A stretch of DNA of 64,000 bases from Zea mays (GCF_902167145.1 NC_050097.1:145415982-145479981); one strand, 5' to 3'. Shown: positions 1 through 12,857, counted from the stretch's first letter. The notes: generated by a model not told the origin, from the letters alone. Numbers and translations are program-made.

Positions 1-336
1 TAGTTGGTCAAGTTTTCTTACTATTAGTATAGCCAAATTTTAGTAATAACCCAGTTATTACCTAGAGGCACTCCCTCCAATAGGAAATACCAGAGATCAG
101 ATTTATAACCATCACTACTAATCATCATCATATAAGTAACCAAAGTTCTTCTAATCGAAGAGGATCCCAAGGCTGCTCATCATAACCGTGAGCACGTCTG
201 ATATACCAGTTTCTAACACTCTGCAGAGGTTGCACACTTTACCCACAAGCCGTGATTCCCATTCTGCCCGGGGTTCTAGCCTCCCCATTGATCACTACCA
301 AGGTGACCTAGCTGGGTCTCACTACGTAGCCTTTAC
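1..336 (-). repeat. 3' LTR of the chromovirus, first piece
   Basis: This matches 13639 onward and 14240-14576 closely, so it is LTR sequence of the same family. It stops at CCTTTAC, where another element's LTR terminus (TGTAACACCC) begins at 337. The short reading frame at 188-418 is not a gene. Confidence 0.85.
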
Positions 337-3300
337 TGTAACACCCCTGGTGTTACTGCTACTAAAATTTGAGCATATCATCATGAGCATCAGCATATCA
401 TGTGATTGTTACACTTAGAGTGCATTCACTAGGCAAAAAATTTCAAACAAGTTGTATTGATGTGACTAGTCATGGGTGAAACCCTAGAATAGGGTACTTA
501 ACCCCAAATTAGGCTTGGGGTGATGATAGAGCCCAAACATGGGAAAACTTCAAAACTTATTAGAAATGGTCATAAGATATCAACTCTAATAGGAATCAAT
601 AACATCGAAACCCTAGAAGTGCCAAAAACCCTAAAAAGACCCTAAAAACCCTGGATTGAAACCCTAGGGGGTTATATGTAAATGTTTCCCCCTTTTGGAC
701 CCAAGTGCAAAAATCAAGGTATTAGGGCACCCCAAAGCACATGGTTCACACATTTGAGGATTTCCAAGTCAAAAGATGTGGATTGGACTTAATTGCAAAA
801 AGCCACTCAATTCCTCTTATATGACTGAGTCTAAAAATAGTTGAACAGAGCTGACTTTAGAGCTCTATAGTTCTAAAAATACTAGGAATTTACCTAGGAT
901 CAATACATCAAAAGTCTAGAGCTACTCTAGGAGAACAACTTTGCTATAGGGATTAAGCCTTGGTGCCATGAAAATTTTTGAGAAAATTGGATCCAAAGTC
1001 GGGCTGTCAGGCAACCCTAAGTCTGAATCCTCACTAGCAGTAAAGTAGGATGAACTTAGAGCTTGATTTAGAGTTAGATTCATTGCTTGATTGAGGATAG
1101 TTGCCATAGTTGATTTGTAGCTGGATCATAGGGCCACAAGTTTGCTGCAGACGGATTGGCATGTTCTAGCACAAAAATCCGAGATCTAGGCGTTGCAAGT
1201 TGCTCTGTCAGGCGTCTGAAAGGAGTCTGATTGTACAGTGAACTGAACATGATCCTAGGTTCAGCCCCCCTCGCCACCGGCGGCCTTTGCGCCCGAAATT
1301 GCGCTGGCAATCGCGATTCGTGCCTCGGGCGAGTGGATTTCGCTCAGCCGTGAAAAGATCTCGTCGCGGATGGGTTTGGGTTACTATGGCCTCGCTGTCC
1401 CTCGACCACTTGCACCGGTGACGTGGCCTTGCGGCCGTCACTGGAGTTTGCATCCTTCACCGCTGTTATGCCATGCCTCAGGCCATTAACCACGTCGTAG
1501 TACATCGCCTTAGTATGTCTACTCGTCGTCGGTGGTCTTGCCACGGTAGCTTCCACGAATTGCTTGCGCCAGTGACCTCTTCCTTCTCCGGCCGCCACCG
1601 CACCATCCCAAATTCACAGGCCACCACCCTCGGAGCCTATAAATTGAGTGTGTCGTCGGGTCCGTAGGGTAGTCAAGCACCCAATCCACCAAGTTGTGCC
1701 TCCAATTGCTCACCAGAGCTCCCCAATTTCGGATTTCCCCCAAATTGGTCCAAAACACCACGCCTTATGACCTCGCCGTGGTCAGCGTGCTCCAGGTCCG
1801 CTCATGCCCCTGCTCTTTCGCTTCAGTATCCTTGTGTGTTCTTGATACTCTTTGACCCATCCAATGGAGCTAGAATCCTTTGGATCATCGGGAACATCTC
1901 GGTCGGTCCATTCCTCGCGCTGTCACCGTGGGCAGTATGATTAAGAGCTCGAACTCTACAATTGATGGAAGGGAAATGGTTGGGAGGGGTCAAATTTGGT
2001 GTCAACCGCATCGGAGCACCGGTAGTTGAGTGATCCGGCCGATGTAGGCTCGCCGGAGCTCGGTTCTCCGCCCCTCCCCGTCGTGGACCTCGGGATGTAA
2101 AGAAATAGAACTTGAAGGGGGGTTTTGTGAATGTCACTGACACAGGGAATAGTCCGTTGGACGCCTTTCAAGTTATTTAAAGCATCGAGGGCCTTTTTGC
2201 AAAACCAGCAGCGCAGGCGCGGGCGCGCGCGTGCTTTCCCCCTTCTGTAGGCCGGTTGGGCTGAAATCAGCCCAACACTATTCATTGTTTTTGCTTTTTC
2301 TTTTTCTGCCAAGATTAGAGAATTTATAAAAAATTATAGAAAAATTCTAAAATGCAAGACCAATTTTTCTAGGTTCCTAAGTTCCTATAGTATTTAATAA
2401 AAATAGTAGTATGATTTTTAGTCCAGATAAGGAAATTATAGAGTATTTAAAATGTCCAAAACCCCTACCCCTAGAATTTTAGAAATTTATTAATAATTCC
2501 AAAAATCACCAAACTTTTTGGATAAGCTTTAAATGTTATTTAGAAGCCTTGGGTGAAGTTTGGTATGATTTGGACCATGTTTGGTACCTAGAAACCAAAA
2601 CCCTAGTCTTCTGCCCTATGAACTCCACTATTGATTCCAAAGACCCTAGTTTCCTAGAGTTCCGTGAAGGAAAATTGTATTCAAGACCTAAGACTATATA
2701 CTATTATTATCTTAGCATTTTCATGAGCATTACATGAGCATTCATGATTATATATGGTTATATATAGAAAACAAAGAAGAGATAGAAGTTGTAGAAGCAA
2801 GGGATACACCACCACCTGAAGAACCACAGGCCAAAAACTGTTTTTATTTTGACATCTGTGGAGTAGAGCCTGACTCACCTATAACACAAGCCAAGCCCCA
2901 GTGCATTTGACACCTCCTTGCTATTTTAAAATCTTTCTCACTTGCTTGATGCATTAGGTTATAGGAGTTGTGTGCTAAACAAATGGTTGCATTTCCTTCC
3001 TTGAGAAGTTGATTACCTCTCCTTGACCCCTTGTTATATAAAAATGTTTTTCTTATGCTTAGCCTTGCTCTAGAAAAACAAAATGTTTTGTTTTGACAAA
3101 ATATGATGCTTCAAGTGGGTGGGATGTTTTCAAAATAAAACTTGATGGTGAATCCATCATGGCCATGATGGGTTCAACATCAGAAAAGATGTACCTCTGC
3201 CAGGTACCAAACTTTGGGTTTGAAATGATAAAGTTGAGACCGGGCGGGTGACTTGCATGAGAAGAGAGTCTCGGTGTAGTGTCTCCGTCTCAGTCGATTA

Positions 3301-4362
3301 AGGACCGTCTCGATGTAGGCCTGATGATCGAGGACCTTTTAACTGGTCGCATGCCTCATCATGGGTAATATTTGCCTCGAGTAGACTAATACCAGAATAA
3401 GATAACACGCAATGGGAGTGGAGAGATGGCGAGAGTAGCGTGTACCCTCCGTGGCAAGAGGCTGGACGGTGGTGTATCTGTGCTCTCGGTTGGCGTGAAC
3501 CTGATCTGGTCTTAAGAACCCCGGTGGCGAGTTGACATATGAAAGGGTTAAGTGCTACATATGTCGTGTGATTGGAGATCCTCAGCTGGGTATTAATCGA
3601 TTCGGATCGCCGTTACTTCTCGGACATGAAGACTTGGTCACTGCCCTACACGTAGCAATCCAGTGAACAAGAAGGGCTGATGAGAAATTGGCTAGTATAG
3701 GTCAAGTGCTTGAACTAGGGTAGAAAGAACTCTAGAACTCAAATAATGATTTAACTTGCTAATAAAACTGGACTTTTAAGGATCCACTATTAGTAAGCAT
3801 TTCTGCAAACAGAGTCTTTGATTATTGATAAGCCATACCTTGACTCCCAAAGGCCAGCATATCCTTGAGAGTCTTTTTTATTTTGACGGGTAAGTCTTGC
3901 GAAAGTACACTTCGTACTCAGGGCTTTGTCCCATGTTGTTTTAGGTGAGGAAGCAGCAAATTTTTGTTGCTTTTGTTCCAAGGTGGTGCCTAAGGAAGAA
4001 AGTCGAGACTGAAGCCTCGGGAGGAAGTGTCCTCCTTTAAAAACTTTTTACTGTTTATCAGGAGGGGTTTTTGCCTCCCAAGTTATGTAATAATATTACT
4101 CCAGCACTCTTATAATTACTGGTCTGTAATAATACTACTCTTTCTCCACTTTAATATAAAATAAAGTTATTGTAACTGCTTCCGCATTCTCGTACCTCCG
4201 ATGTGTTGTAATATCTGCGTGACGGGTGAAACACTCTTGGGCAAGGTAAAGATTACAGATACCGAACTTGTCAAGTGATCAGGTGCACCTATGGGGTTGT
4301 CTGAGGTCCGATGGACAAGGACAACTGTAGGTGGGCCTAATAACTTGGGAGGTTCCGCCACA
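337..4362 (+). repeat. Long 5' LTR of the truncated element (4026 bp)
   Basis: It starts TGTAACACCC and ends CCGCCACA immediately before a primer binding site. No open frame inside it looks like a gene; the short ORFs on both strands lack recognisable domains. Confidence 0.7.
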
Positions 4363-4364
4363 GC

Positions 4365-4376
4365 TGGTATTAGAGC
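4365..4376 (+). other. Primer binding site, initiator Met tRNA type
   Basis: TGGTATTAGAGC lies two bases after the LTR end. It matches the usual TGGTATCAGAGC core with one change. Confidence 0.7.
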
Positions 4377-4604
4377 GAAGCCCATCTCTGCAGATGTTAT
4401 GAGACATTTTCAAAAAGAATTTTCAAAGACTTATCTAAGAAAATTTCTTTCCTTCTTATCTAACTACCTTCTGAAATACTTATATTAAGACCAGATAGTA
4501 GAGTGCAATGTATAGAAGGTTATGAATCAACTAAGGTTGATTCTGTAATTATGCATGCATCATGTTAAAAACTATACTAATAAGATTTCCCCCCTTATGG
4601 AGAC

Positions 4605-4730
4605 ATGCCACCGCGCACAAGGAAAACCGCGCGCAAGTCCACTGGACCGATTGGCGTGCCTCGCCATCAGCTGGCTCCAAGGCATGAGGATAGTAGCAGC
4701 GGCAGCAATGATCCCATTGGAGATCTAGAA
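4605..4730 (+). pseudogene. gag: 5' fragment of gag
   Basis: The frame opens with an ATG followed by a basic, proline-rich N terminus (MPPRTRKTARKS...), about 240 bp downstream of the PBS. This start is typical of gypsy gag proteins. Only about 42 codons remain before the sequence switches to chromovirus LTR at 4731. The reading frame continues by chance to 4862, but that tail is LTR sequence. Upstream of it, 4377-4604 is untranslated leader with nothing recognisable. Confidence 0.6.
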
Positions 4731-6970
4731 GCGAGCATGCATTCAATACATTTGGAAGGTAAAAATGAACATCACACCAACCATGTACAAACATTGGCAC
4801 ACAACTCAAAAAGGTATAGTATTAAGTACAGGGGAATGAGGTCAAGTTATAAAATGGACTAATCCTAATTGGGGATTAATTACTCTCTAAGTGTTGGAAA
4901 CATAACTCAAAAAATGTTAAGTAGTGATTAAACAAAGAAAAGATTAAATTATAAGATGAACTACTCTCATTTAGGAATTTGATTATCCTTTAAGTATTAT
5001 CCATAATTACATACCTAATTCTATTTATTTCATTAAGACCTAAAGGTTAAACTAAAAATTAATTCATGTAATGCATGTCACTAATATCACAAGATTAAAT
5101 ATACTTTACTCCTAGGAATCTCCTTTTATTTATTTCATTAAATAAATAAATCAACATATACTTTAATTCTATATTCTAAGTGTAAAAATTAAAGTATACA
5201 AATTACAGTTGGTCATATTTTATTTCAAAAGGGAATAATCTTGTGAACATTTTGCAATTTGAACCACTAAATTTGGAGTTCATATGAAAAAGATATGAAA
5301 TAAACAAGTTTTGAAGTTTGAAATATGAAATTAGGGCTAAATCTGTAATTAAATAAAAGTCCAGGGGGCTATTCTAAAGAAACCAGGGACCTATGCGCTA
5401 AAACAGAGGACAGCGGGTTGATTTCCTAAAACCAGGGGGTTCTTAAGCAAAACTCACACGCGAAAGGGTACGGGGTAACTTCAATCATCGGATGAGAGAT
5501 CAACGACTAGGATTAGATTGCGTGGGCACGCGCAGGCGCGGTCGCGGCTGACAAGCGGGGCCAAGGTGCCAGCGGGTCAGGACGGACTGACTAGCTGGGC
5601 CCAGAGGCAGAGGCGTGGGTGAGGGGGAGAGAGGGGGGCGGTCATATCATGATCGGAGGGCTAGGGTCAGATCCGCACTGATGAAACCTAAACCGCCCAA
5701 TCTCGGACGGACGTCCGAGATCTAACGGCTGGGGGCCGGACCTAAACGTGGTGCCGCCGCTCGGTCCCACGGCGAGAGTTCGCCGGAGACGAGCAGGCCG
5801 GCCACGACGGGGCTCCCGGGGCTTGGGGACTGCTCTGGGCGCAATCCGGGCTGGCGGACACGGCCATGGCCTTCACGCTGGCGAAGGGCACTAGAGGGCG
5901 CAGACCACGGCAGAGTGGGCTAACGGTGGCGCTGGATTGCTCCGGCGAGCAATCGCGCGAGCTATAGAGCAAGGATGACCAAATTAAGGGCACGTGCAGG
6001 TTGCTCACCTCGAGCAGAAGCGCTAGCATCGCGAAGCAACGACGGAGGCGCAGGGGTTCAACGGGGCGACGGTGGCGGACTCCAGCTGCGCAAGAAAATG
6101 CTCCGGTGAGCGCGGACTAGACGCAGCAGGGAGGAAGAGGGCACACCGAAGGGTGTCCCGAGCAGCTGACAGTAAGGCAAAGCTCACCGTGGCACTGGAC
6201 GGGGCACGAGCACGACGGCAGCCACGGAACAGGCATTGGGCGTCGGCGGGCGGTGGCGGAGCTCCCTGGTTCACGTGGGCAGAGCGAGAGAGAGGGCGAG
6301 AGGGTTGGGCAGAGGGCGCAAATGAGAGAGGAGGGGTGGGCTAGCAGGGCGTGAGGCTCAAAAGGGGCGCGGGGGCTTGGACGTGGTCGGAGAACGTGCG
6401 GTCATGGGCGCGTCCACGGCGGGGAGATCGTGGGCGGGAGGCTGAGGACGACTGACAGGTGGGGACGGCGGGACAGAGAGAGAGAGTGGGCGCATGGGGG
6501 GGAGAACGACGCTAACAGCAATGGCCCACGGGGCAGAGAGAGAGAGATAGGGCGCGCTCAGACTTGCGCCGATAGGCGGGGCCCGCCTGTCAGGCACAGG
6601 GGGCAAGCGGACGCGGGCGCGCGCGGGCGCGGGCTAGGTTGACTTGGGCTGACTTGGGCCGAAATGGCCTGTTCCTTTTTCCTAGAATTTCTATTGCCTT
6701 TTCTATTTATTTTCTCTAGGGTTTTCAATTCAAATTCAAACCAAATCAAATATGTGTAACAATTCAAAGAATATTTAGGCTCAATATTACATGACTCATA
6801 TGTTTTGGGAAAAATAAATTAAATAATCCCTCACTAATACAACTAACTCTAATTAAAAGAGAGTGAGAAAACTAGAGAGAGAGAAACTAAAGTGAGATAG
6901 AGAAGAGTAACACCTGAATTTAGATGATCATAAGAAAGAAATTTTATACCCCCAAATTCAGGGTGTTACA
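4731..6970 (-). repeat. 3' LTR of the chromovirus, main piece
   Basis: This matches 15181-17340, 17912-18927, 27814-27998 and 39825-40890. It ends (plus strand) in GGGTGTTACA at 6961-6970, next to the PPT. The GC-rich part (5500-6650) gives many long overlapping frames on both strands. They are compositional artefacts with no conserved domain and are not genes. Confidence 0.88.
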
Positions 6971-6988
6971 GACCTATCCCCCTTAAAA
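6971..6988 (-). other. Polypurine tract of the chromovirus
   Basis: On the minus strand this reads TTTTAAGGGGGATAGGTC directly before the LTR start TGTAACACCC. It primes plus-strand DNA synthesis in LTR elements. Confidence 0.85.
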
Positions 6989-7006
6989 GAATCTCGCCCT
7001 CGAGAT

Positions 7007-9939
7007 TCAAGGCTGGCTAGCAAAGAGTTCAGGGTAATTGGCTCTCAGATCATCCTCTCTTTCCTAGGTTGCTTCTTCCTCTGAGTGATGGCCCCATTTG
7101 ACTTTGCACATCCTGATAGTGTTCCTCCGAGTGACCCGATCTGCTGTCTCCAGAATTTGCGTTGGCTTCTCAATATAAGTCAGATCTTCTTGAACTTCAA
7201 GATCATCCGCTGGCAATAACTCTTCTGGCACTCTCAAGCATTTCTTCAACTGCGACACGTGAAACACATCATGCACTGCGGACAAGTTCTCTGGTAAGCT
7301 GAGTTGATAAGCCACTTCTCCACGTCTGGCTTGAATCTGATAAGGCCCAATATAGCGAGGGGCTAGCTTGCCTTTGACTCCAAACCTTTTGGTTCCTTTG
7401 ATGGGTGACACTTTCAAGTAGACATAATCTCCCACTTCAAAACTAAGTTCCCTTCTTCTGGTGTTAGCATAGCTTCGCTGCCTGGACTGTGCTGCCTTCA
7501 GATTTTCCCGGACCATCCTGATATTCTCTTCAGCTTCAAGCAAAATCTCTGGACCAAATACCTGTCTTTCGCCGGGTTGGTCCCAATGCAATGGAGTTCT
7601 GCAATTCCTCCCATAAAGTGCTTCAAATGGTGACATCTTCAGACTGGCTTGATAATTGTTGTTGTAAGAGAATTCTGCATACGGTAAGCCTCTTGTCCCA
7701 ACCTAACTGGTCTTGCAAAGCACAAGCTCTCAACATATCCTCAAGAGTCTAGTTGGTTCTCTCAGTCTGACCATCTGTTTGCGGGTGATAAGCTGAACTG
7801 AACTTCTGGTGAGTACCCAAAGCTTCATGTAGCTGCTGCCAAAAATGAGAAGTAAACTGGGTGCCTCTGTCCGATATTATCTTCTTTGGAATACCATGCA
7901 GGCACACAATCCGAGACATGTATAACTCTGTCAACACTACACTGTTATAGGTGGTCTTGACTGGTATGAAATGGGACATCTTTGTTAAACGGTCCACTAC
8001 TACCCAGATAGAGTCATAACCAGCTCGAGTGCGGGGCAGACCAACTATAAAGTCCATCCCAATATCATCCCATTTCCACTACGGAATCTGCAACGGCTGC
8101 AACAAACCTGCAGGTCTTTGATGTTCTGCCTTGATCCTCTGACAAGTGTCGCATCTGGCCACATACTCTGCTATTTCTCTTTTCATACCGTACCACCAAA
8201 ATCTCTTCTTCAAGTCTTGGTACATTTTCTCGCTACCAGGGTGTATAGAGTATGCTGTCTCATGAGCTTCCTTGAGAATCAGTTCCCACATCGATTTGAT
8301 GTCGGGAACACACAACCTATGCTTGAACCATACCACTCCTTCTACATCTTCACGAAAATCTAGACCTTTCCCATCGATGATTAGCTGCTGGATCTCGTTG
8401 ATCATCTCATCATCCTTCTGACCTTTTCTGATGTCTTGCTCTAGAGTGGGCTCTAGCTCAATTGCCACTCCTTGAGTGTTGTTCAGAAATCCGAGACTCA
8501 GCCTATCGAATTCCTTCGCTAGCTCAAACGACATCGGGTGAGCGACCAACATATTAACTTGACTCTTCCTGCTCAGAGCATCTGCAACCACATTTGCTTT
8601 GCCTGGGTGATAATGGGTCTCTAGCTCATAGTCTTTGATCAATTCTAGCCATCTTCGCTGTCTCATGTTTAACTCTGACTGAGTGAATATGTACTTGAGG
8701 CTCTTATGGTCTGTGTAGATATCACACTTTTGCCCATAAAGATAATGTCTCCAGGTCTTCAGTGCATGAACCACTGCTGCTAGCTCCAAATCGTGAGTGG
8801 GGTAATTCTTCTCATGGACTTTCAATTGTCGGGACGAGTATGCCACTACTTTCCCTTCCTGCATTAACACACATCCCAGTCCGGTGTACGAAGCATCATA
8901 ATACATTGAGAATGGCTTGTGAACATGTGGCAGAACTAACATCGGTGTTGTTGTCAACTTCTGCTTCAACATCTCAAATGATTCTTGGCATGCTGGGGGT
9001 CCACTTGAACTCAACCTTCTTTGCTAGCAAGGTTGTCATTGGTCTGGCAATCTTGGAGAAACCTTCAATGAAACGCCGATAGTAACCGGCCATTCCAATG
9101 AAACTCTTGATTCCTCAGACATCTTTTGGCACTTTCCAGTCCAGAATCGCTGCTACCTTCTTTGGATCTACAGCTAGTCTATCTCGGTTTATAATATGAC
9201 CCAAGAATAGAACTTCGCTGATCCAGAACTCGCACTTGCTAAGCTTGGCATACAACTGGCAATCTCGTAGCCTCTGAAGTACTTTCCTCAAATGCTCTTC
9301 ATGCTCTTGCTCATTCTGGGAATATACGAGAATATCATCAATGAACACCACTACGAATTTGTCGAGGTAGTCCATGAACACACTTTTCATCAGGTACATG
9401 AAGTAAGCTGGCGCGTTCGTCAATCCGAATGACATAACCATGAACTCATATAGTCCATACTTGGTGATGAATGTTGTCTTCGGTATGTCTGAAGGTTGGA
9501 TTCTGAGCTGATGGTAACCTGACCTCAGATCTATCTTTGAGAACACACTGGCTCCTCTCAACTGATCAAATAAGTCTTCAATTCGAGGCAGAGGATACTT
9601 GTTCTTGACAGTGGCTTCATTCAAAGCTCGGTAATCGATGCACATCCTCTTCGTACCATCCTTCTTCTCCACAAATAGCATTGGGGCTGCCCAAGGTGAG
9701 GTACTTGGCCTGATGTAACCTTTCTCCAACAACTCATAAATTTGCTTCTTGAGTTCCACCAACTCTGGTCCAGACACTCGATAGGCTCTCTTGGAAATAA
9801 GGGTGGTGCCTGGGATAAGCTCTATGGCAAATTCAACTTTCCTTTCAGGTGGCATGCCTGGTAACTCCTCAGGGAATACATCAAGGAATTCTGACACAAT
9901 CCTAATTGCCTCAATTGGATTGGACTTTTTGTCATCTAT
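7007..9939 (-). pseudogene. pol: Chromovirus pol: RT, RNase H, integrase and chromodomain (broken)
   Basis: In order on the minus strand: RT (9897-9115, with [16 protein letters not shown] and the active-site FIDDILVYS around 9350-9325). Next is RNase H ([13 protein letters not shown] to the DALSRKS region, 8900-8560). Integrase follows, with an HHCC zinc region (about 8260-8130) and the DDE residues in DFIVGLP, SDRGTQF and TDGQTERTN. A C-terminal chromodomain (CKVKWGHHSEEEAT) ends at a stop at 7007. The chromodomain places it among chromoviruses, whose integration it is known to guide. The frame has in-frame stops at 9112-9114, about 8076-8078, 7746-7748 and 7064-7066 (the last replacing the conserved chromodomain Trp). 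It also has one-base shifts near 9010 (an extra C in a C run) and about 7680. It cannot encode functional Pol. Confidence 0.92.
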
Positions 9940-11578
9940 CTATAAATGTTGACAGGCTCCTTCTTTTAGTTCAGGTAAGTACAGTTTAGTTACTACTTCC
10001 TTTCCGGATAGGGACACCAACTTAACTGTCCTCTTGTCACAACTGACAGTGGCTTGATTTATGTGTAGCGAATTCATCCCTAGGATGACATCTAACCCTT
10101 TAGTTCTCATTACTACTAGGCTAGCGGGGAAGTCTATCCCCCTTATTTCAATTCTTAGATTCGGACAAATCCTATCGGATTGAACTTTTCCCCCAACTGA
10201 ATTAACTCTTAGAGGCGAGATCATTGGTTCTATGGGAATGTTATGTGATAATATCCAAGATGCAGAAACAAAAGAATGTGTGGCACCAGTATCAAATAGT
10301 ACTTTTGCTGGGTAGGATTCGACTAGAAACATACCTACTGCCATGTCCTGAGCATTCTGGATTGCTTTAGCCTCCAGGTGGTTCACCTTTCCACGGTTGT
10401 AGGATTGACCACGGACTCCTGGTGCTTGCTGTGGTGCTCCTTGTCTTGTTGGGGCATTGACTGCTGGCGGCTGCTGAGCTACTTTCTTGGGACAGTTCTT
10501 CGCCCAATGATTTTGTTCTCCACAGTAGAAGCATGCACAACCTCCTACTTGTGTTGGGGCTGCTTCGCCATTCTATTTGGTTGCTAGGGCAGGAAGACGA
10601 GCTGCCTGGTTGTTCTGACGCTGGTACTGATTTCCTCCAAACTAGGTGTTCTGACGGTACTGTTGCTGCTGCTGAGGAAACTGCCTCTGGAACTGGTGCT
10701 GACGCTGATGCTGGTGCTGGTGACCTTGCTTGAATTGCTGGGGCGAGTTGCTTGAGTAGCGGGGACGGCTGCTACTCTCGGCCTGAGGTCCACCAATCTT
10801 GCGCTTCCTATCCTCCATCTCCTGACGCTTCCTTTCTATCATGATTGCCCTGTCAATCAAATGCTGGAAGGTGGGAAAAGTGTGGTTCATGAGCTGGTAA
10901 TGGAGGGGATCAACCAATTCTCTTAGAAAGCAGTACTGCCTCTTGGCATCTGTGTTGACATCTTCTGGGGCATAACGTGACAACTGCAAAAACTTATCCC
11001 TGTACTCACTGACGGACAGGGGACCTTGCTTTAGGGTGAGAAACTCCTCCTTCCTCACTATCATCAGTCCCTCAGGACATGGTAGCGACGGAAGTTGTCC
11101 CTGAACTCCTCCCAAGTAATGGCTTCAGGGTTGGCATGGGTGGCGAGGTAAGACTCCCACCAAGACTGTGCTGCTGCCCTCAGTTTTCAGGGACCATACA
11201 ACACCTTCTCATGGTCGTTGCACTGGGCAGTGTGCAACTGACGCTCCACGGTACGCAGCCAATCTTTCGCGTCCATGGGATCAGTAGAGTGGGCAAAAAC
11301 AGGGGGATGGCCCCTCATGAACTATGCTCGCTTGTCTCTAGGCACTTGTGGTGTCTGGACTTGCACTAGAGGCTGTGGTGGGGGTGGCTGCTGCTGCACT
11401 TGTTGCATCGCTGCTAAGGTCTGACCAATAGCCTGAACTGCCTGAGTTTGCATCATGAACTCTGCTCAATGGTCATCGGGGGTGGCGGTGGCAAATGCTG
11501 CTGCAGAGCTGCCTCCTCCTAGGGTGCCTGCTGCTCTGGCTGAGCACGCCTCACACCTCTGCGCCAGTTCTAAGACAT
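9940..11578 (-). pseudogene. gag-pro: Chromovirus gag and aspartic protease (broken)
   Basis: Gag appears to start at 11578 (ATG just after TTTCTACAG). It contains a retrotransposon gag core (WWESYLATHANPEA; EEFLTLKQGPLSVSEYRDKF; 11300-10850), a Gln-rich segment (10740-10640) and a CCHC zinc knuckle (C..C....H....C near 10530-10490). The protease follows, with the catalytic LFDTGATHSFVS at about 10300. Stops interrupt gag near 11573, 11536, 11325 and 11190, and the frame shifts near 11090 and 10640. A stop at 9940-9942 separates protease from RT in the same frame. Several stops look like C-to-T or G-to-A changes in Gln and Trp codons, as expected of a methylated, decayed element. Confidence 0.85.
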
Positions 11579-11882
11579 CTGTAGAAACCATACACATATC
11601 AGATCTGACTCTGCAGTCTTTCAGCATAAGAAAAGATATATAGAAATCTTCAAGGCACTGAATAATTGATCATCTTCACTGACAACTTCTCAGATAAAGA
11701 GGAAAGTGGAAATAAATGGATTACCCAACTAAATAACTAACTTTATTAATAACTACACCAAGTTGCAGGGGATACCCACACCTTGGTGACAATCATTACA
11801 AAGATCCAACTTCATTACATGTTCATCATGACAAGCATCCAACAAAGATAACCACTAAGACTGACTAGACTAAGACACTGAA

Positions 11883-12857
11883 TTAAACATTATTACAGAC
11901 TTCGACTCCACCGACCAATGGATCTAAATCTATGCGGGTCCTGCAGTCTAGGGTACCATAGTCAAAGCGACCACAGGGCGGTGAACGGTAAGGGTGTTGA
12001 ATCCCGACAGGGGTGGGAGAACCACCATCAAGATAGTGGCGTGCCACGCATTCAGCACGCAATTCCGCAACCTCCGCCCGAACCTTGCTCAACTCGTCAA
12101 GGGCGTGGTCCAACTCCGTGTTGAGCACGGCGGCCAGGTTGACCATGCTGCTTAGCCTGGGATTGTCCTCACCAACTGGCGAGACAATCACACCTCTGGC
12201 ACTGCCGGTCGAACGGTGAGGGCAGTACTTCAGGTCAAGGCCATCAGCTACCCCGCTGAACAACGAGCAATACTGAGAAAGTGCCCGTCGTGCTGCATCT
12301 TGCATGGCTACCTCAATAGTGTCCCTCTTAGTGATAGAATAGTGCTCTGAGAAGGCCTCTACACCTCGAAGATCATCGTTCAGACGGCGCACCAAGCAAG
12401 TAGCCTCCCGCTGGTCCGGGTATAACCCGAGACGATGCTGGTAGACTACACAGCGGTACTCGATAGACCAAGTGTCTCGGTCAAAGTCTCGACACAACAG
12501 GGTATCGAGAGCGTCGTGGAAGTGACACCCACGAGCAGCGTTATGAGTGATGGGTCTAGTGATCCATCCCTCCAGCACCGGCTCCTCCGAGCACTCCATG
12601 TCGTGGCTCGAACTGCCACCGACGGCGTCGTCGTCGTCTCCGTCTCCGTCAGGGTCACCTCCAGCAGCCGGGATGCCCTTTGGTGGTGCAGGGGGCATCT
12701 CTAGCTGAGGTGCAGGGGAAAGCGGCCTCTCAGACTCCACCTCCCGCTGAGGCGAGGGGAAAGAGTCCTGCTGCTCCTGCTCCTGGCGTCGGCGCTCCTG
12801 CTCCTCGTGTAGGCGACGATGTAGTCTCTCCAAGTGACTGGACTGACCTGACATCAT
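11883..12857 (-). CDS. Extra ORF upstream of gag in the chromovirus (324 codons)
   Basis: This uninterrupted frame lies between the PBS and gag, in the same direction as gag. The product has an Arg/Glu/Gln-rich N terminus (residues 5-30), a Pro-rich stretch, and an acidic block around residues 70-80. A central region follows, then a heptad-like segment (LDHALDELSKVRAEVAELRAE, about residues 245-268) likely to form a short coiled coil. I recognise no domain and cannot assign a function. Gag and pol here have many stops, yet this frame is open over almost 1 kb, which suggests either constraint or chance in GC-rich sequence. It could instead be part of a long leader: a strong donor (GTAAGT, 12913-12908) precedes it and an acceptor-like TTTCTACAG sits at the gag ATG. 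Confidence 0.5.
   Translation of the reverse strand: MMSGQSSHLERLHRRLHEEQERRRQEQEQQDSFPSPQREVESERPLSPAPQLEMPPAPPKGIPAAGGDPDGDGDDDDAVGGSSSHDMECSEEPVLEGWITRPITHNAARGCHFHDALDTLLCRDFDRDTWSIEYRCVVYQHRLGLYPDQREATCLVRRLNDDLRGVEAFSEHYSITKRDTIEVAMQDAARRALSQYCSLFSGVADGLDLKYCPHRSTGSARGVIVSPVGEDNPRLSSMVNLAAVLNTELDHALDELSKVRAEVAELRAECVARHYLDGGSPTPVGIQHPYRSPPCGRFDYGTLDCRTRIDLDPLVGGVEVCNNV

Larger units (their letters stand above)
337..4730 (+). mobile_element. Truncated plus-strand LTR retrotransposon inserted in the chromovirus 3' LTR
   Basis: The insert begins with TGTAACACCC and runs through an apparent 4.0-kb LTR, a PBS and the first codons of a gag gene, then stops at 4730. There the chromovirus LTR resumes at the equivalent of 15181. 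The host LTR segment corresponding to 14577-15180 (about 600 bp) is missing. This is therefore not a clean insertion: the 3' part of the insert and adjacent host LTR were lost together. The junction shares a short stretch (AAGCGAGCAT) with the host sequence, as expected for illegitimate recombination. The long LTR and similar terminus suggest another Tekay-clade member, which is inference. Confidence 0.75.

Noticed and set aside
5500..6650. Several long overlapping ORFs in the GC-rich LTR part (also at 16000-17340 and 39830-40540)
   Set aside because: They occur on both strands in all LTR copies, shift between copies and show no conserved domain. They are composition effects in non-coding LTR.
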